Shown here piece by piece: positions 9,531 to 17,953 of a stretch of 64,000 bases of DNA. Under the pieces are notes generated by a model. The model had not been told where the DNA came from. It did no database searches and was given only the letters and a program-made list of their open reading frames with translations. The DNA is taken from assembly GCF_000423705.1 (NCBI RefSeq), contig NZ_AUIM01000013.1:7501-71500 (forward strand). The letters run 5' to 3'. The first letter of the stretch is position 1. Each line of letters starts with the position of its first letter. The translations under genes were made by a program, and so were the position numbers. The stretch is from Stappia stellulata DSM 5886. Lineage in GTDB: Bacteria; Pseudomonadota; Alphaproteobacteria; Rhizobiales; Stappiaceae.

Positions 9531-10781
9531 TTACCCGTCCAGATCGTATAGCGAATGGAGAGTCCGCACCGCAAGCTCGGTGTAGGCGGAATCGATGAGA
9601 ACGGAGATCTTGATCTCCGAGGTCGAGATCGCGCGGATGTTGATTCCCTTCTGCGCGAGCCCCTCGAAACAGCGCGCCGCGATGCCGGCGTGCGAACGCA
9701 TGCCGATGCCGATCACCGACACTTTCACCACGTCGCGTGCGCCCTCGATCGCCTCGTAGCCGATGGAGCCGCGCTGGTCCTCCAGCACGGCGAGCGCGCG
9801 GTCGTAGTCGCTGTCCGGCACGGTGAAGGTGATGTCCGTCCTGCGCCCGTCGGGCGAGATGTTCTGGACGATCATGTCGACGTTGATGTTCGCGTCGGCA
9901 AGCGACCCGAACACCGCGCCGGCAACGCCGGGCTTGTCGTCGACGTTGCGGATGGAGACCTGCGCCTCGTCCCTGGCGAAGGCAATCCCGGTCACGACTT
10001 GCTGTTCCACGATTTCATCCTCGTCGCAAATGAGAGTTCCCGGCGGCAGGCCGCCCGCGCCGACCTGCGGCGCATCCGGATCGTCGAAGCTTGAGCGCAC
10101 GAATGTGCGCACGCCATGCACCATCGCCATTTCGACGGAGCGCACCTGCAGCACCTTGGCGCCGAGCGAGGCCATCTCCAGCATTTCCTCAAAGGCGATG
10201 CGTTCCAGCCGCCGCGCCCGGGGCACGATCCTGGGGTCGGTGGTGTAGACCCCGTCGACGTCGGTGTAGATATCGCAGCGATCCGCGCCGATCGCGGCCG
10301 CGATTGCCACCGCGCTCGTGTCCGATCCGCCGCGCCCGAGCGTCGCGATCCGGTTGTCGGGCGCAACGCCCTGAAACCCTGCGACGACGGCGACCTGCCC
10401 CTTCTCGAGGCGCTCGATCAGCCGGTCGCCGTCAATGTCGGTGATCCGTGCCGCGCCGTGCTGGGAATCGGTCTTCAGCGCGATCTGCCAGCCCTGCCAG
10501 GAGCGGGCCTCGACGCCCATGTCCTGCAGCACGATGGCCAGCAGGCCGCTGGTGACCTGCTCGCCCGAGGCGACCACCGCGTCATATTCGCGCGCATCAT
10601 GCATCGCCGACGCCGCGCGGCACAGGCCGACGAGCTTGTTGGTCTCGCCCGACATCGCCGAGACGACGACCGCGACCTGATGACCCGCGTCAACCTCGCG
10701 TTTCACATGACGCGCCGCGTTGCGGATGCGCTCCATATCGGCGACGGAGGTTCCGCCGAACTTCAAAACCAATCGGGCCAT
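9531..10781 (-). CDS. lysC: Aspartate kinase
   Basis: Aspartokinase phosphorylates L-aspartate, the first step to lysine, threonine, methionine and diaminopimelate. The 416-residue protein starts MARLVLKFGGTSVAD, the kinase signature, has the nucleotide-binding GRGGSDTSAVAIAAA, and ends with two ACT domains (around VSIRNVDDKPGVAGAVFG and VSVIGIGMRSHAGIAARC), which in this family bind feedback-inhibiting lysine or threonine. A longer frame to 10910 was rejected because KFGGTSV is N-terminal in the family. No strong ribosome-binding site precedes the ATG. It is divergent from ubiG and 90 bases upstream of ptsP, so both may share a promoter. Confidence 0.97.
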   Translation of the reverse strand: MARLVLKFGGTSVADMERIRNAARHVKREVDAGHQVAVVVSAMSGETNKLVGLCRAASAMHDAREYDAVVASGEQVTSGLLAIVLQDMGVEARSWQGWQIALKTDSQHGAARITDIDGDRLIERLEKGQVAVVAGFQGVAPDNRIATLGRGGSDTSAVAIAAAIGADRCDIYTDVDGVYTTDPRIVPRARRLERIAFEEMLEMASLGAKVLQVRSVEMAMVHGVRTFVRSSFDDPDAPQVGAGGLPPGTLICDEDEIVEQQVVTGIAFARDEAQVSIRNVDDKPGVAGAVFGSLADANINVDMIVQNISPDGRRTDITFTVPDSDYDRALAVLEDQRGSIGYEAIEGARDVVKVSVIGIGMRSHAGIAARCFEGLAQKGINIRAISTSEIKISVLIDSAYTELAVRTLHSLYDLDG

Positions 10782-10945
10782 GGGACACGTATGCACTGCG
10801 AGCGTGAAAGGGGGGCCGCAGCGACGAAAAGCCGTGCGGATCGGCGCATAGCCATACAGACTGCGACGCCCAACCGCAACTGCCGCGCTTGACAAAGCGC
10901 CTGCGACCATCGACCAAACCTGAGGCTAGCGAAAGGGACGACACG

Positions 10946-11722
10946 ATGAGCGCCGCACATTCCTCGAAAGGCACCTCCACCGGCACGGTCGACGACGCGG
11001 AGGTCGCCCGGTTTTCCGCGCTCGCCGCGGAATGGTGGAATCCGGCCGGCAAGTTCCGTCCGCTGCACAAGTTCAACCCCGTGCGCCTCACCTACATCAA
11101 GGAGCAGGTCTCGGCCCATTTCGGCCGCGACAATCGCGCCGCGAACGCCTTCGAGGGCTTGAAAATCCTCGACATCGGCTGCGGCGGCGGGCTGTTGTGC
11201 GAACCCATGGCGCGCCTCGGCGCCAATGTGGTCGGTGCCGATGCCTCCGCCACCAACATCGAGGTCGCCAGGCTGCATGCCGAGACCTCGGGCCTCGACA
11301 TCGACTACCGCGCGACGACGGCGGAAGATCTCGCCGCCGCGGGCGAGCAATACGATGTCGTGCTCAACATGGAGGTGGTGGAACACGTCTCCGACGTACC
11401 GCTCTATCTCGACGCCTGCGCGCAACTGGTCAAGCCCGGCGGACTGATGTTCATGGCGACCATCAACCGCACGCTCAAGGCCTATGCGCTGGCCATCGTC
11501 GGGGCGGAATACGTGCTGCGCTGGCTGCCCAAAGGCACCCACAGCTACGAGAAGCTGGTGAAACCGGACGAGCTGGAAGGCCCGCTGACGGCCGCCGGCC
11601 TGACGGTCCGCGACCGTTGCGGCGTGAGCTTCAATCCGCTCGCCGACAGCTGGAACCGCACCACCGACATGGACGTGAACTACATGATGCTGTTTTCGCG
11701 CGACGCCGACCGGGCGAAGTGA
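10946..11722 (+). CDS. ubiG: Ubiquinone biosynthesis O-methyltransferase UbiG
   Basis: UbiG carries out both O-methylations in ubiquinone synthesis. The 258-residue protein has the N-terminal family motif [33 protein letters not shown], the SAM-binding [27 protein letters not shown], and the later motif [26 protein letters not shown], all characteristic of UbiG. The start at 10946 is supported by AAAGGGA at normal spacing; an in-frame upstream start at 10889 would add unrelated residues. An exact TTGACA at 10889-10894 could be its -35 box, but no clear -10 follows. Its stop is seven bases from the hydrolase start, so the two form a short operon. Confidence 0.96.
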   Translation: MSAAHSSKGTSTGTVDDAEVARFSALAAEWWNPAGKFRPLHKFNPVRLTYIKEQVSAHFGRDNRAANAFEGLKILDIGCGGGLLCEPMARLGANVVGADASATNIEVARLHAETSGLDIDYRATTAEDLAAAGEQYDVVLNMEVVEHVSDVPLYLDACAQLVKPGGLMFMATINRTLKAYALAIVGAEYVLRWLPKGTHSYEKLVKPDELEGPLTAAGLTVRDRCGVSFNPLADSWNRTTDMDVNYMMLFSRDADRAK

Positions 11723-11729
11723 GACCGCG

Positions 11730-12422
11730 ATGAGCGATACGCCGCTTGTCCTCGTTCCGGGCCTCTTGTGCACGCAGACGCTGTTTGCCCCGCAAGTCGC
11801 AGCGCTTGCCGGGCGGGCGGTGATGATCGCCGACCACCGCTCGGACGCAACGCTGGAGGCCATCGCCGACCGGCTCCTGGACGCCGCACCCGAGCGCTTT
11901 GCGCTGGCCGGGCTGTCGATGGGCGGTTACGTGGCAATGGCGGCGATGCGCAAGGCGCCGCATCGCGTCACCCGGCTGATGCTGCTCGACACCGCCGCCC
12001 GGCCCGATACGCCCGAGCAGACCCAAAACCGCCGCCGGCAGATGGCGCTGGCCGACGCCGGGCGGTTCGACCAGATCCTGCCCGCGCTCTTTCCGCTGTT
12101 CGTGCATGAAAACCGCGAGGGCGACGCCGCCCTCAAGGCGATCTGCGCGCGCATGGCGGAAGACGTCGGCCCCGACGCCTTCATCCGCCAGCAGGAAGCG
12201 ATCCTGGCGCGGCCCGACGCCCGCCCGAAGCTCGGCGAGATTGCCTGTCCGACAACCATCGTTGTCGGCGAAGGCGACCGCCTGACCCCGCCCGACCGTG
12301 CGAGGGAAATGCACGATCTGATCCCGGGAAGCCGGCTTGAGGTGATTGCCGATGCCGGGCATCTTCCGACCCTGGAAACACCGGATGCGATCACCCGCGT
12401 CATGCGTGACTGGCTGGCCTGA
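11730..12422 (+). CDS. Alpha/beta hydrolase
   Basis: This 230-residue protein has the alpha/beta-hydrolase fold with the nucleophile elbow GLSMGG (serine at about 63) and a C-terminal catalytic histidine in ADAGHLPTLETPDA (about 212). The oxyanion region is the unusual LVPGLLCT rather than HGxxG. Such proteins include esterases and lactonases; nothing in the sequence fixes the substrate. It follows ubiG by seven bases and is probably co-transcribed with it, but this may be only a regulatory link. An imperfect hairpin follows at 12421-12451. Confidence 0.85.
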   Translation: MSDTPLVLVPGLLCTQTLFAPQVAALAGRAVMIADHRSDATLEAIADRLLDAAPERFALAGLSMGGYVAMAAMRKAPHRVTRLMLLDTAARPDTPEQTQNRRRQMALADAGRFDQILPALFPLFVHENREGDAALKAICARMAEDVGPDAFIRQQEAILARPDARPKLGEIACPTTIVVGEGDRLTPPDRAREMHDLIPGSRLEVIADAGHLPTLETPDAITRVMRDWLA

Positions 12423-12451
12423 GAAACCCGCGCGACAGCGCGCCGGGTCTC
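12421..12451. terminator. Imperfect hairpin between convergent hydrolase and DUF1428 genes
   Basis: GAGA-AACCC-GCGC and GCGC-CGGGT-CTC form an interrupted stem around a short loop between two convergent stop codons. It lacks a T run on either strand, so it is a weak terminator call. Confidence 0.35.
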
Positions 12452-12806
12452 AGGCCCGCGTGTCGACCATGACCTCGAAGCCGCCGAAGATCATGCGTTT
12501 GCCGTCAAACGGCATCTCGCCGATCTCGGCCATGCGCGGATCGCTCATCATCTTCTCGAACACCTGATCGCGGATCGCGCGCGAGGGGAACTCGATCCAG
12601 CTGAAGACGACGACCTCGTCCTTTTCGGCCTTCACCGCACCGAAGAAATCCGTTGTCTCGCCCTCGGGCACATCGTCTCCCCAGCAATCGGTGACGCGCG
12701 TGGCGCCGAACTCGATGAAGAGCTTCGCCGCCGCCGCCGCATGGGCGCGAAACGCCTCCTTGTTCCCGGCCGGCACGGCCGCGATCATTCCAGTCACGTA
12801 ACTCAC
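12450..12806 (-). CDS. DUF1428 family protein
   Basis: This 118-residue protein matches the small DUF1428 family over its whole length: VSYVTGMIAAVPAGNKEAFRAH, GATRVTDCWGDDVPEGE, VVFSWIEFPSRAIRD and PFDGKRMIFGGFE. The GTG start at 12806 is favoured over upstream ATG codons because the family begins here and GAGGAGG lies at ideal spacing. The fold is expected to be a dimeric alpha/beta barrel (ferredoxin-like, as in antibiotic-synthesis monooxygenases), but no enzyme activity is established. It is divergent from a MarR regulator and its expression is likely controlled from the palindrome at 12917-12936. Confidence 0.9.
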   Translation of the reverse strand: MSYVTGMIAAVPAGNKEAFRAHAAAAAKLFIEFGATRVTDCWGDDVPEGETTDFFGAVKAEKDEVVVFSWIEFPSRAIRDQVFEKMMSDPRMAEIGEMPFDGKRMIFGGFEVMVDTRA

Positions 12807-12916
12807 GGTGTTTCCTCCTCGTGAACCGCACCAGACCGCAGGTCCGCCGCCGCTGTTGCAGATACGGGCACCGCAGCCACTCAGGCGCGGACAAGCAGCA
12901 ATCTTTGCTTGTCTAT

Positions 12917-12936
12917 TTATGTTGATATCAACATAA
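12917..12936. promoter_or_regulatory. Perfect 20-bp palindrome, probable MarR operator
   Basis: TTATGTTGATATCAACATAA is a perfect 20-base dyad lying seven bases before the marR start codon and in the intergenic region of the divergent DUF1428 gene. AT-rich dyads of 16-20 bases are typical MarR-family operators. Its place next to the start codon suggests autorepression, and it can also block the divergent promoter. Confidence 0.75.
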
Positions 12937-12943
12937 TTACCGC

Positions 12944-13384
12944 ATGTCAAAGAAGCTGCCCTTCACCGCAACGCTGGAAGCGCGCGACACCTGTCTGTGC
13001 CTGCATGTCCAGCGCGCCGGCCGCGCTCTGGCGCGTCACTACGACGAGGCGCTTCGCCCCTTCGGCCTGACGAACGGACAGTTTTCGCTGCTGATGTCGC
13101 TGAACCGGCCCGAGCCGCCAACCGTCGCGCCCGTCGCCGAGGTTCTCGCCATGGACCGCACGACGCTGACCGCCGCCCTCAAGCCGCTGGAGCGGCGGGG
13201 ACTGGTTCGCATGGAGCCGCATCCGAGCGACAGGCGAGCCAAGTGCCTGATCCTCACCGACGAGGGGCACGCCGCGCTGATCGCCGCCCTGCCCGCCTGG
13301 CGTGAGGCACAGGCACGGATCGACCGGCTGCTTGCGCCGGCGGACCCTCAGGCCGTGCGCGACGCGTTGAAACGGTTGTCGTGA
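12944..13384 (+). CDS. MarR family transcriptional regulator
   Basis: This 146-residue protein has the MarR winged-helix domain: GLTNGQFSLLMSLN, the recognition region VLAMDRTTLTAALKPLERRGLV and the wing motif RMEPHPSDRRAKCLILTDEG. Several cysteines near the N-terminus (DTCLCLHVQRAGR) could act as a redox or electrophile sensor, as in OhrR-like members, but this is inference. No ribosome-binding site is evident because the perfect palindrome at 12917-12936 lies immediately upstream. It probably represses itself and the divergent DUF1428 gene. Confidence 0.92.
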   Translation: MSKKLPFTATLEARDTCLCLHVQRAGRALARHYDEALRPFGLTNGQFSLLMSLNRPEPPTVAPVAEVLAMDRTTLTAALKPLERRGLVRMEPHPSDRRAKCLILTDEGHAALIAALPAWREAQARIDRLLAPADPQAVRDALKRLS

Positions 13385-13411
13385 CGTCGCCGGCCGGAAC
13401 CGGAAGAGAGA

Positions 13412-13939
13412 TCAGTTGCGGTCTTCCGGGAGCACCGGCAACGGCAACACCGGAATGCCTTCCTCGATCAGCTCCGCCGCTTCCTCGCGGGTCGCCGCGC
13501 CATAGATGCCGCGGTCCTCGGTTTCGCCGTAGTGGATCTTGCGCGCTTCTTCCGGGAAGGCCGTTCCGACGTTCTCGGCCCTGGCCATGAGTTCCGTGCG
13601 AAGCGCCCTGAGCTTGTCGAGGATCTCAGCCGCGCGACCGCCGCCTTCCGAGGTCCCCGGGCGTGAGGCGACCGGCTCCGAGGCAACAGGTCCGGCAGGG
13701 ACGGGCGCGTCGGAGGCGACAGCCGCCTCGGGCGTTGCCACGGGCGCCGGCGTGACCCGGCCTTCGCGCGAGCGCGCGGTGGACACCGCAGGCGCCATCA
13801 GCGCCTTCTCCACATCGGACGATCCGCAGGTCGGGCAGGCCACGAGGCCGCGCCCCTTTTGCGCCTCGAAATCGTCTGACCCGCGAAACCACGCCTCGAA
13901 CGCATGTCCGTCGGTGCAGCGCAGCTGATACCGGATCAT
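13412..13939 (-). CDS. DUF1178 family protein
   Basis: This 175-residue protein begins MIRYQLRCTDGHAFEAWFRGSDDF, the DUF1178 signature, with cysteines in LRC and CPTC that look like a zinc ribbon. A variable Ala/Pro/Glu-rich linker (about 50-105) is followed by a conserved C-terminal helix region EEARKIHYGETEDRGIYGAATREEAAELIEEGIPVLPLP. Function is unknown; the family is regularly found beside the nitrilase and glutaredoxin genes in Alphaproteobacteria, as here. Its ATG overlaps the nitrilase stop codon by four bases (13936-13939), so the two are translationally coupled. Confidence 0.9.
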   Translation of the reverse strand: MIRYQLRCTDGHAFEAWFRGSDDFEAQKGRGLVACPTCGSSDVEKALMAPAVSTARSREGRVTPAPVATPEAAVASDAPVPAGPVASEPVASRPGTSEGGGRAAEILDKLRALRTELMARAENVGTAFPEEARKIHYGETEDRGIYGAATREEAAELIEEGIPVLPLPVLPEDRN

Positions 13940-14790
13940 CCCGAAACCCCGGCGCGCGCGCCAACCTCGCGCAGAGCGAAGTCGCGGCCGTTGGCAAGGG
14001 CCGGAATGCGCTGGCGGGCGGTCGCGACAAGATCCAGATCAAGCTCGGCCAGCGCATAGCCCGGTGCGTCGCCATCGACCTCGGCGAGGATCTCGCCCCA
14101 GGGCGCGACGATCAGGCTGTGACCATAGGTCTCGCGCCCGTCCTCGTGGCGCCCGCCCTGCGCGGCGGAAACCATGAAAGCGCCTGTCTCGATGGCCCGC
14201 GCGCGCTGAAGAACGTGCCAATGCGCCTCGCCGGTCTGCCGGGTGAAGGCGGCCGGTGCCGTGAGGATCCCCGCCCCGGCGCCGGCGAGCGCACGAAAGA
14301 GCGCGGGAAAGCGGATGTCGTAACACACGCCCATGCCGAGCTTCACATCGCCCAGGTCGACCGCAACCGCCTCTTCGCCCGGCGCATAGGTCGCCGATTC
14401 GCGCCAGCTCTCGCCATTGGGAAGATCGACGTCGAACATGTGGATCTTGTCGTAGCGCGCCTGAAGCTTTCCGTCGGGCCCGAACAGCAACCCGCGGTTG
14501 GCGACGCTCGTCTCGCCAGTGCGGATGGCGAGCGAGCCGATATGCAAGAAGACGCCAAGCTCTGCGGCAAGCCGCGCATAGGCGGCAACGCCCGCATCGT
14601 CTTCTTCGCTGGCGATCTTGGCGAACAGGTCCTTGCGGCTTTTCTCCAGCAGATGCGTCATTTCCGGCGTCTGGATGTAGCGTGCGCCATCGCCCGCCGC
14701 CGCGCGGATCAGCGCGCTCGTCTCCTCCACGTTGCGGGCGATGTCCCGCCCGCTTCGCGTCTGGATCACGGCTGCGCAAAGATGGGTCAT
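13936..14790 (-). CDS. Carbon-nitrogen hydrolase, Nit1/Nit2-like
   Basis: This 284-residue enzyme belongs to the nitrilase superfamily with the Glu-Lys-Cys triad visible as PEMTH, YDKIHMFD and MGVCYDIRFPALFRALA. It resembles the Nit1/Nit2 branch whose members hydrolyse deaminated glutathione or omega-amidates, and the adjacent glutaredoxin gene fits a thiol-repair role, though this is inferred. The start MTHLCAAVIQTRSG at 14790 is supported by GGAAGGA upstream; a longer frame was rejected. It lies between grxC and the DUF1178 gene in one unit. Confidence 0.9.
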   Translation of the reverse strand: MTHLCAAVIQTRSGRDIARNVEETSALIRAAAGDGARYIQTPEMTHLLEKSRKDLFAKIASEEDDAGVAAYARLAAELGVFLHIGSLAIRTGETSVANRGLLFGPDGKLQARYDKIHMFDVDLPNGESWRESATYAPGEEAVAVDLGDVKLGMGVCYDIRFPALFRALAGAGAGILTAPAAFTRQTGEAHWHVLQRARAIETGAFMVSAAQGGRHEDGRETYGHSLIVAPWGEILAEVDGDAPGYALAELDLDLVATARQRIPALANGRDFALREVGARAGVSG

Positions 14791-14821
14791 CCGCTGTCCT
14801 TCCCGCTTGTCGCGGCCCGTG

Positions 14822-15076
14822 TCACGCCGACAGCAGCGCGTCGAGCTTGCCGGCACGCTCCAGGGCCATCAGTTCGTCGCAGCCGCCGACATGCGTGTCG
14901 TGAATGAAGACCTGGGGAAACGTCGAAGCGCCATTGGCGCGCTGGATCATTTCCTTGCGCAGTCCCGGATCGAACGTCGCGTCGAGTTCCCTGAACGCGA
15001 CCTCTTTCTTCTGCAGGAGGCTCTTGGCCATCGTGCAGAACCCGCACATCTGCCGTGTGTACACTTCAACCGCCAT
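14822..15076 (-). CDS. grxC: Glutaredoxin 3
   Basis: This 84-residue thiol-disulfide oxidoreductase uses glutathione to reduce protein disulfides in the cytoplasm. It has the active site CGFC (11-14), the cis-proline motif TFPQVFI and the glutathione-binding GGCDEL. The active site is Cys-Gly-Phe-Cys rather than the common Cys-Pro-Tyr-Cys; this variant occurs in alphaproteobacterial GrxC. The ATG at 15076 follows CAGGAAGG at good spacing. It is 31 bases upstream of the nitrilase gene. Confidence 0.95.
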   Translation of the reverse strand: MAVEVYTRQMCGFCTMAKSLLQKKEVAFRELDATFDPGLRKEMIQRANGASTFPQVFIHDTHVGGCDELMALERAGKLDALLSA

Positions 15077-15200
15077 GTCGCGCCTTCCTGAGCCTGTTTT
15101 CCGTCGCTGGGCACGCCGGGGTGTGGACCCACACGACGACCCGGTGGGGATATATCGAGCAATCGTCGTTGCGTGCAAGGGCAGCCGTCGCGCGACGGCC

Positions 15201-16091
15201 TCATCCAAGCGGCCGGTCGGCGCCCGCATGGGCGAAAACCAGCACGTCCACGCTGGCGGCGCCGGCCTTCGCCAGAACCCGAGCGGCCGCATTCGCCGTC
15301 GCGCCCGTGGTGTGAACGTCGTCGATGAGAACACAGCGGCGTCCCGCAACCGCAAGCGCACCCTCCCGCGACACGGCGAAGGCACCGCGCACGTTCTTCG
15401 CGCGGGCACTTGCATCCAGTCCGACCTGCCGGCGCGTTGCGCGGACGCGGCGAAGACCGTCCGCGCAGATCTCGACATGCGCGCGGGCGCGGAGGATTTC
15501 GCGGGCCAGCAGCCCTGCCTGATTGTAACGGCGGGACCAGTTGCGAAAGGGGTGCAAGGGCACGGGGACCAGCAGAGGCGGCCCCGCGCCGGCGGGATCC
15601 ATGACAAGAAGCTCGTCGCCGGCACGCGCCATCCAGCGCCCCATCGCACGCGAGACCGACGGGCGGTCGTGATACTTCAGCCGCGCGACCAGCGCCCGCG
15701 CCGGCCCGCTGTAGGCGCTGACCGCACGCAGCCGGTCGTAGACGGGCGGCTTGGCGATCGCCTGCGGCGACACGGCGCCCGGTCCGAGATCGTAGGCAAA
15801 GGGCAAACCAAGCCGCTGGCACCAGGGCGGTGCGAGAAACGGCATCTCGTGCCAGCAGTGGAAACACAGCGCCTGGTCGCTGGCGACCAGGCGGTCGCAG
15901 CAAAGGCACGTCGGCGGCAGGGCAAGATCGCCGGCCGAACGGAAAAACCGGCGCGCCGTTTGCATCAGCCGCGCCAGCGGCAAGAGCTGCGGCCACGCCG
16001 CGACCGCCCGCCCTTCGGACCGCGCTCGGTCAACCGGCATGCCGGCCTGCAGGTCCATGTGTCCGCCCCGCTCCCGCGTCGCATCGCTCAT
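15201..16091 (-). CDS. comF: ComF family phosphoribosyltransferase-like protein
   Basis: This protein of about 296 residues has an N-terminal zinc-finger region with paired cysteines (PPTCLCCDRL and ALCFHCWHEM) and a C-terminal phosphoribosyltransferase-type domain with the PRPP-loop motif CVLIDDVHTTGATANAAARVL. ComF proteins take part in uptake or processing of transforming DNA in some bacteria; the role here is not shown. The frame runs far upstream, but the ATG at 16091 has AAGGA before it and leaves room for the divergent methyltransferase start at 16236. A start further downstream remains possible. Confidence 0.88.
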   Translation of the reverse strand: MSDATRERGGHMDLQAGMPVDRARSEGRAVAAWPQLLPLARLMQTARRFFRSAGDLALPPTCLCCDRLVASDQALCFHCWHEMPFLAPPWCQRLGLPFAYDLGPGAVSPQAIAKPPVYDRLRAVSAYSGPARALVARLKYHDRPSVSRAMGRWMARAGDELLVMDPAGAGPPLLVPVPLHPFRNWSRRYNQAGLLAREILRARAHVEICADGLRRVRATRRQVGLDASARAKNVRGAFAVSREGALAVAGRRCVLIDDVHTTGATANAAARVLAKAGAASVDVLVFAHAGADRPLG

Positions 16092-16235
16092 GACGGCAGT
16101 CCTTGCGTTGACGCGCGAAAGCCGTCGTGTTTTGACGAAGCCGCGCGGCATCGCCATATGCAAGCCTATCACGATCCCGGCCGGTCGCGCGCCCGTTCGC
16201 AACAGCCGCCGGGCCTCAACACGACGGAACCTGCC

Positions 16236-17201
16236 ATGCCGACCAAGAAACCGACCGCGCCGCCGGGCGCCCCGGATATCGATCCGACCGCTGCGCCGCA
16301 GGTTTTCGACCGCGCGCTTCTGGCGCGGCACAGGGCGCGGGCGCTGGCGCGTCGCGAGCCGGGTGCGGATTTCCTGCTCGCCCATGCGGTCGGCGATCTG
16401 GCGGACAGGCTCGCCATCGTCACCCGCAGCTTCCCCACGGCGGTGGATCTGGGCGGCCACACGGGGCGACTGCACGAGATCCTGCGGCGCATGCCCGGTG
16501 TCGAGCGGGCCATTCGCGTCGACGTGCTGACACAGGACGGCATGACGCCGGGCGCGGATCTGGTCGCCGATGACGCCCTTTTGCCCTTCGCGGATGCCCG
16601 TCTCGATCTTGTCGTCTCGGCGCTGTCGCTGCAATTCGTCAACGACCTGCCCGGCGCACTGATCCAGATCCGTCGCGCGTTGAGGCCCGACGGCCTGTTT
16701 CTGGCGGCACTGCTTGGCGGTGACACGTTGCAGGAACTAAAAGATGTGCTGATGCGCGCGGAGCTGGACGTCACCGGCGGCGCGGCCCCCCGGGTCGCGC
16801 CCTTCGCCGACACCCGCGCACTCGGTGCGCTGCTTCAGCGCGCCGGCTTCGCGCTTCCCGTCGCCGACGTCGACCGCGTCACGGTGCGTTATGGCGACTT
16901 TTTCTCGCTTCTTTCCGACCTGCGGGCGATGGGGGCGGCCAACATGCTGAGCGAGCGGTCGCGCAAGCCTCTGACCCGCGCGACGCTGATGCGCGCGGCG
17001 GAACTTTATGCTGCCGATCATGCCGACGCCGACGGGCGCCTCCGCGCCACCTTCGACATCGTGTCCCTGTCGGGCTGGGCGCCGCACGAAAGCCAGCAAA
17101 AGCCGCTGGCTCCGGGCTCGGCGAAAATGCGCCTGTCGGACGCGCTTGGCGCTTTGGACCCGCAGCCGGACGGGTCTTCGGGAAAAAGCGACGCGGACTA
17201 G
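16236..17201 (+). CDS. SAM-dependent methyltransferase-fold protein (NDUFAF5/BioC-like)
   Basis: This 321-residue protein begins with a Pro/Ala-rich leader and then FDRALLARHRARALAR, which matches the mitochondrial NDUFAF5 group and its alphaproteobacterial relatives. The class I methyltransferase region shows TAVDLGGHTGRLHEIL in place of the usual DLGCGTG and a later VSALSLQFVNDLPGALIQIRRALRPDGLFLAALLGGDTLQELK. NDUFAF5 hydroxylates an arginine of a complex I subunit, so a role in respiratory complex I assembly is plausible but inferred. It is divergent from comF. The start could be upstream, but residues before 16236 do not resemble the family. Confidence 0.85.
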   Translation: MPTKKPTAPPGAPDIDPTAAPQVFDRALLARHRARALARREPGADFLLAHAVGDLADRLAIVTRSFPTAVDLGGHTGRLHEILRRMPGVERAIRVDVLTQDGMTPGADLVADDALLPFADARLDLVVSALSLQFVNDLPGALIQIRRALRPDGLFLAALLGGDTLQELKDVLMRAELDVTGGAAPRVAPFADTRALGALLQRAGFALPVADVDRVTVRYGDFFSLLSDLRAMGAANMLSERSRKPLTRATLMRAAELYAADHADADGRLRATFDIVSLSGWAPHESQQKPLAPGSAKMRLSDALGALDPQPDGSSGKSDAD

Positions 17202-17217
17202 GACGGGCGCACGGGCG

Positions 17218-17433
17218 TCAGATCGCGGCCGCCGCCTCGACGAGGACGCTGAACACATCCTCGTCGATGACACGGCCAATGGCCGCGAGCGACGCCACGA
17301 TCGCAAAGGAGATGAACCCGACCATCACTGTGTATTCGACAGACGCGTTGCCCGCGTCATCGTGAATGAACCCATCGACCAGGGTGAAAATCCGGTCACG
17401 GCCGTCGCGAAACTGTCTTGAAATTGCGGTCAT
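17218..17433 (-). CDS. Flp/Fap-type (type IVb) pilin-like small protein
   Basis: This 71-residue protein carries the Flp prepilin motif G/xxxxEY (G28, then NASV, E33, Y34) followed by a hydrophobic segment TVMVGFISFAIVASLAAIG. These are the hallmarks of type IVb pilins cut by a TadV-type prepilin peptidase. The leader is longer and more charged than in classic Flp. No tad or cpa secretion genes are in the window, so it is an orphan pilin or pseudopilin here. The ATG at 17433 is the only reasonable start. It is convergent with the methyltransferase and 53 bases downstream of mutT. Confidence 0.7.
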   Translation of the reverse strand: MTAISRQFRDGRDRIFTLVDGFIHDDAGNASVEYTVMVGFISFAIVASLAAIGRVIDEDVFSVLVEAAAAI

Positions 17434-17486
17434 CCTGGCGCGTCCCGTGTTGTTTCGGCACGGCCGTTCCTTCCGGAAAGGACCCC

Positions 17487-17885
17487 TCAGGCGAGATCGA
17501 TCAGATGCGGAATCAAAGGGTCGTCTGCAGGCGGCATCGGGAAATCCCGCAGCCGCACCGGCCTTACCCATTTGATCGCCTGACCCTCGCGGCCTGCAAC
17601 CGTGCCCGACCATCGTCGGCACACGAAAAGTGGCATCAGCAGGTGAAATTCCTCATAAGCGTGGCTGGCGAATGTTAACGGTGCAAGGCACTCTTTCTTA
17701 ACCGTAATTCCCAGTTCTTCGGCCAATTCGCGAATGAGCGCATCCTCCGGGCGCTCGCCCGGCTCGATCTTTCCGCCCGGGAATTCCCACAATCCCGCCA
17801 TCGCCTTTCCCTCCGGGCGCTGGGCGATCAGAACGCGGTTGTCGGCATCGAGCAGCGCGCAGGCCACGACCAGAACCATTTTCAT
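17487..17885 (-). CDS. mutT: Nudix hydrolase MutT (8-oxo-dGTP diphosphatase)
   Basis: The 132-residue protein contains the complete Nudix box within GGKIEPGERPEDALIRELAEELGI, the metal-binding catalytic loop, and N-terminal VLVVACALLDADNRVLIAQRPEG typical of MutT. MutT removes oxidised guanine nucleotides from the pool to prevent A-to-C transversions. Two ATG codons two residues apart (17885 and 17879) can serve as start; the first is used. It lies downstream of the GNAT gene and argJ on the same strand, a gene order common in Rhizobiales. Confidence 0.92.
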   Translation of the reverse strand: MKMVLVVACALLDADNRVLIAQRPEGKAMAGLWEFPGGKIEPGERPEDALIRELAEELGITVKKECLAPLTFASHAYEEFHLLMPLFVCRRWSGTVAGREGQAIKWVRPVRLRDFPMPPADDPLIPHLIDLA

Positions 17886-17953
17886 GCAAGACCCCGTCTC
17901 GTTTCGGCACGGCCGCACAATACTTTGCTCACCATGTCCGGGAAAACGCCGCT

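Noticed and set aside
10889-10911. TTGACA before ubiG as a promoter
   Set aside because: The -35 match is exact but no acceptable -10 box lies at 16-18 bases, so it is only mentioned under ubiG.
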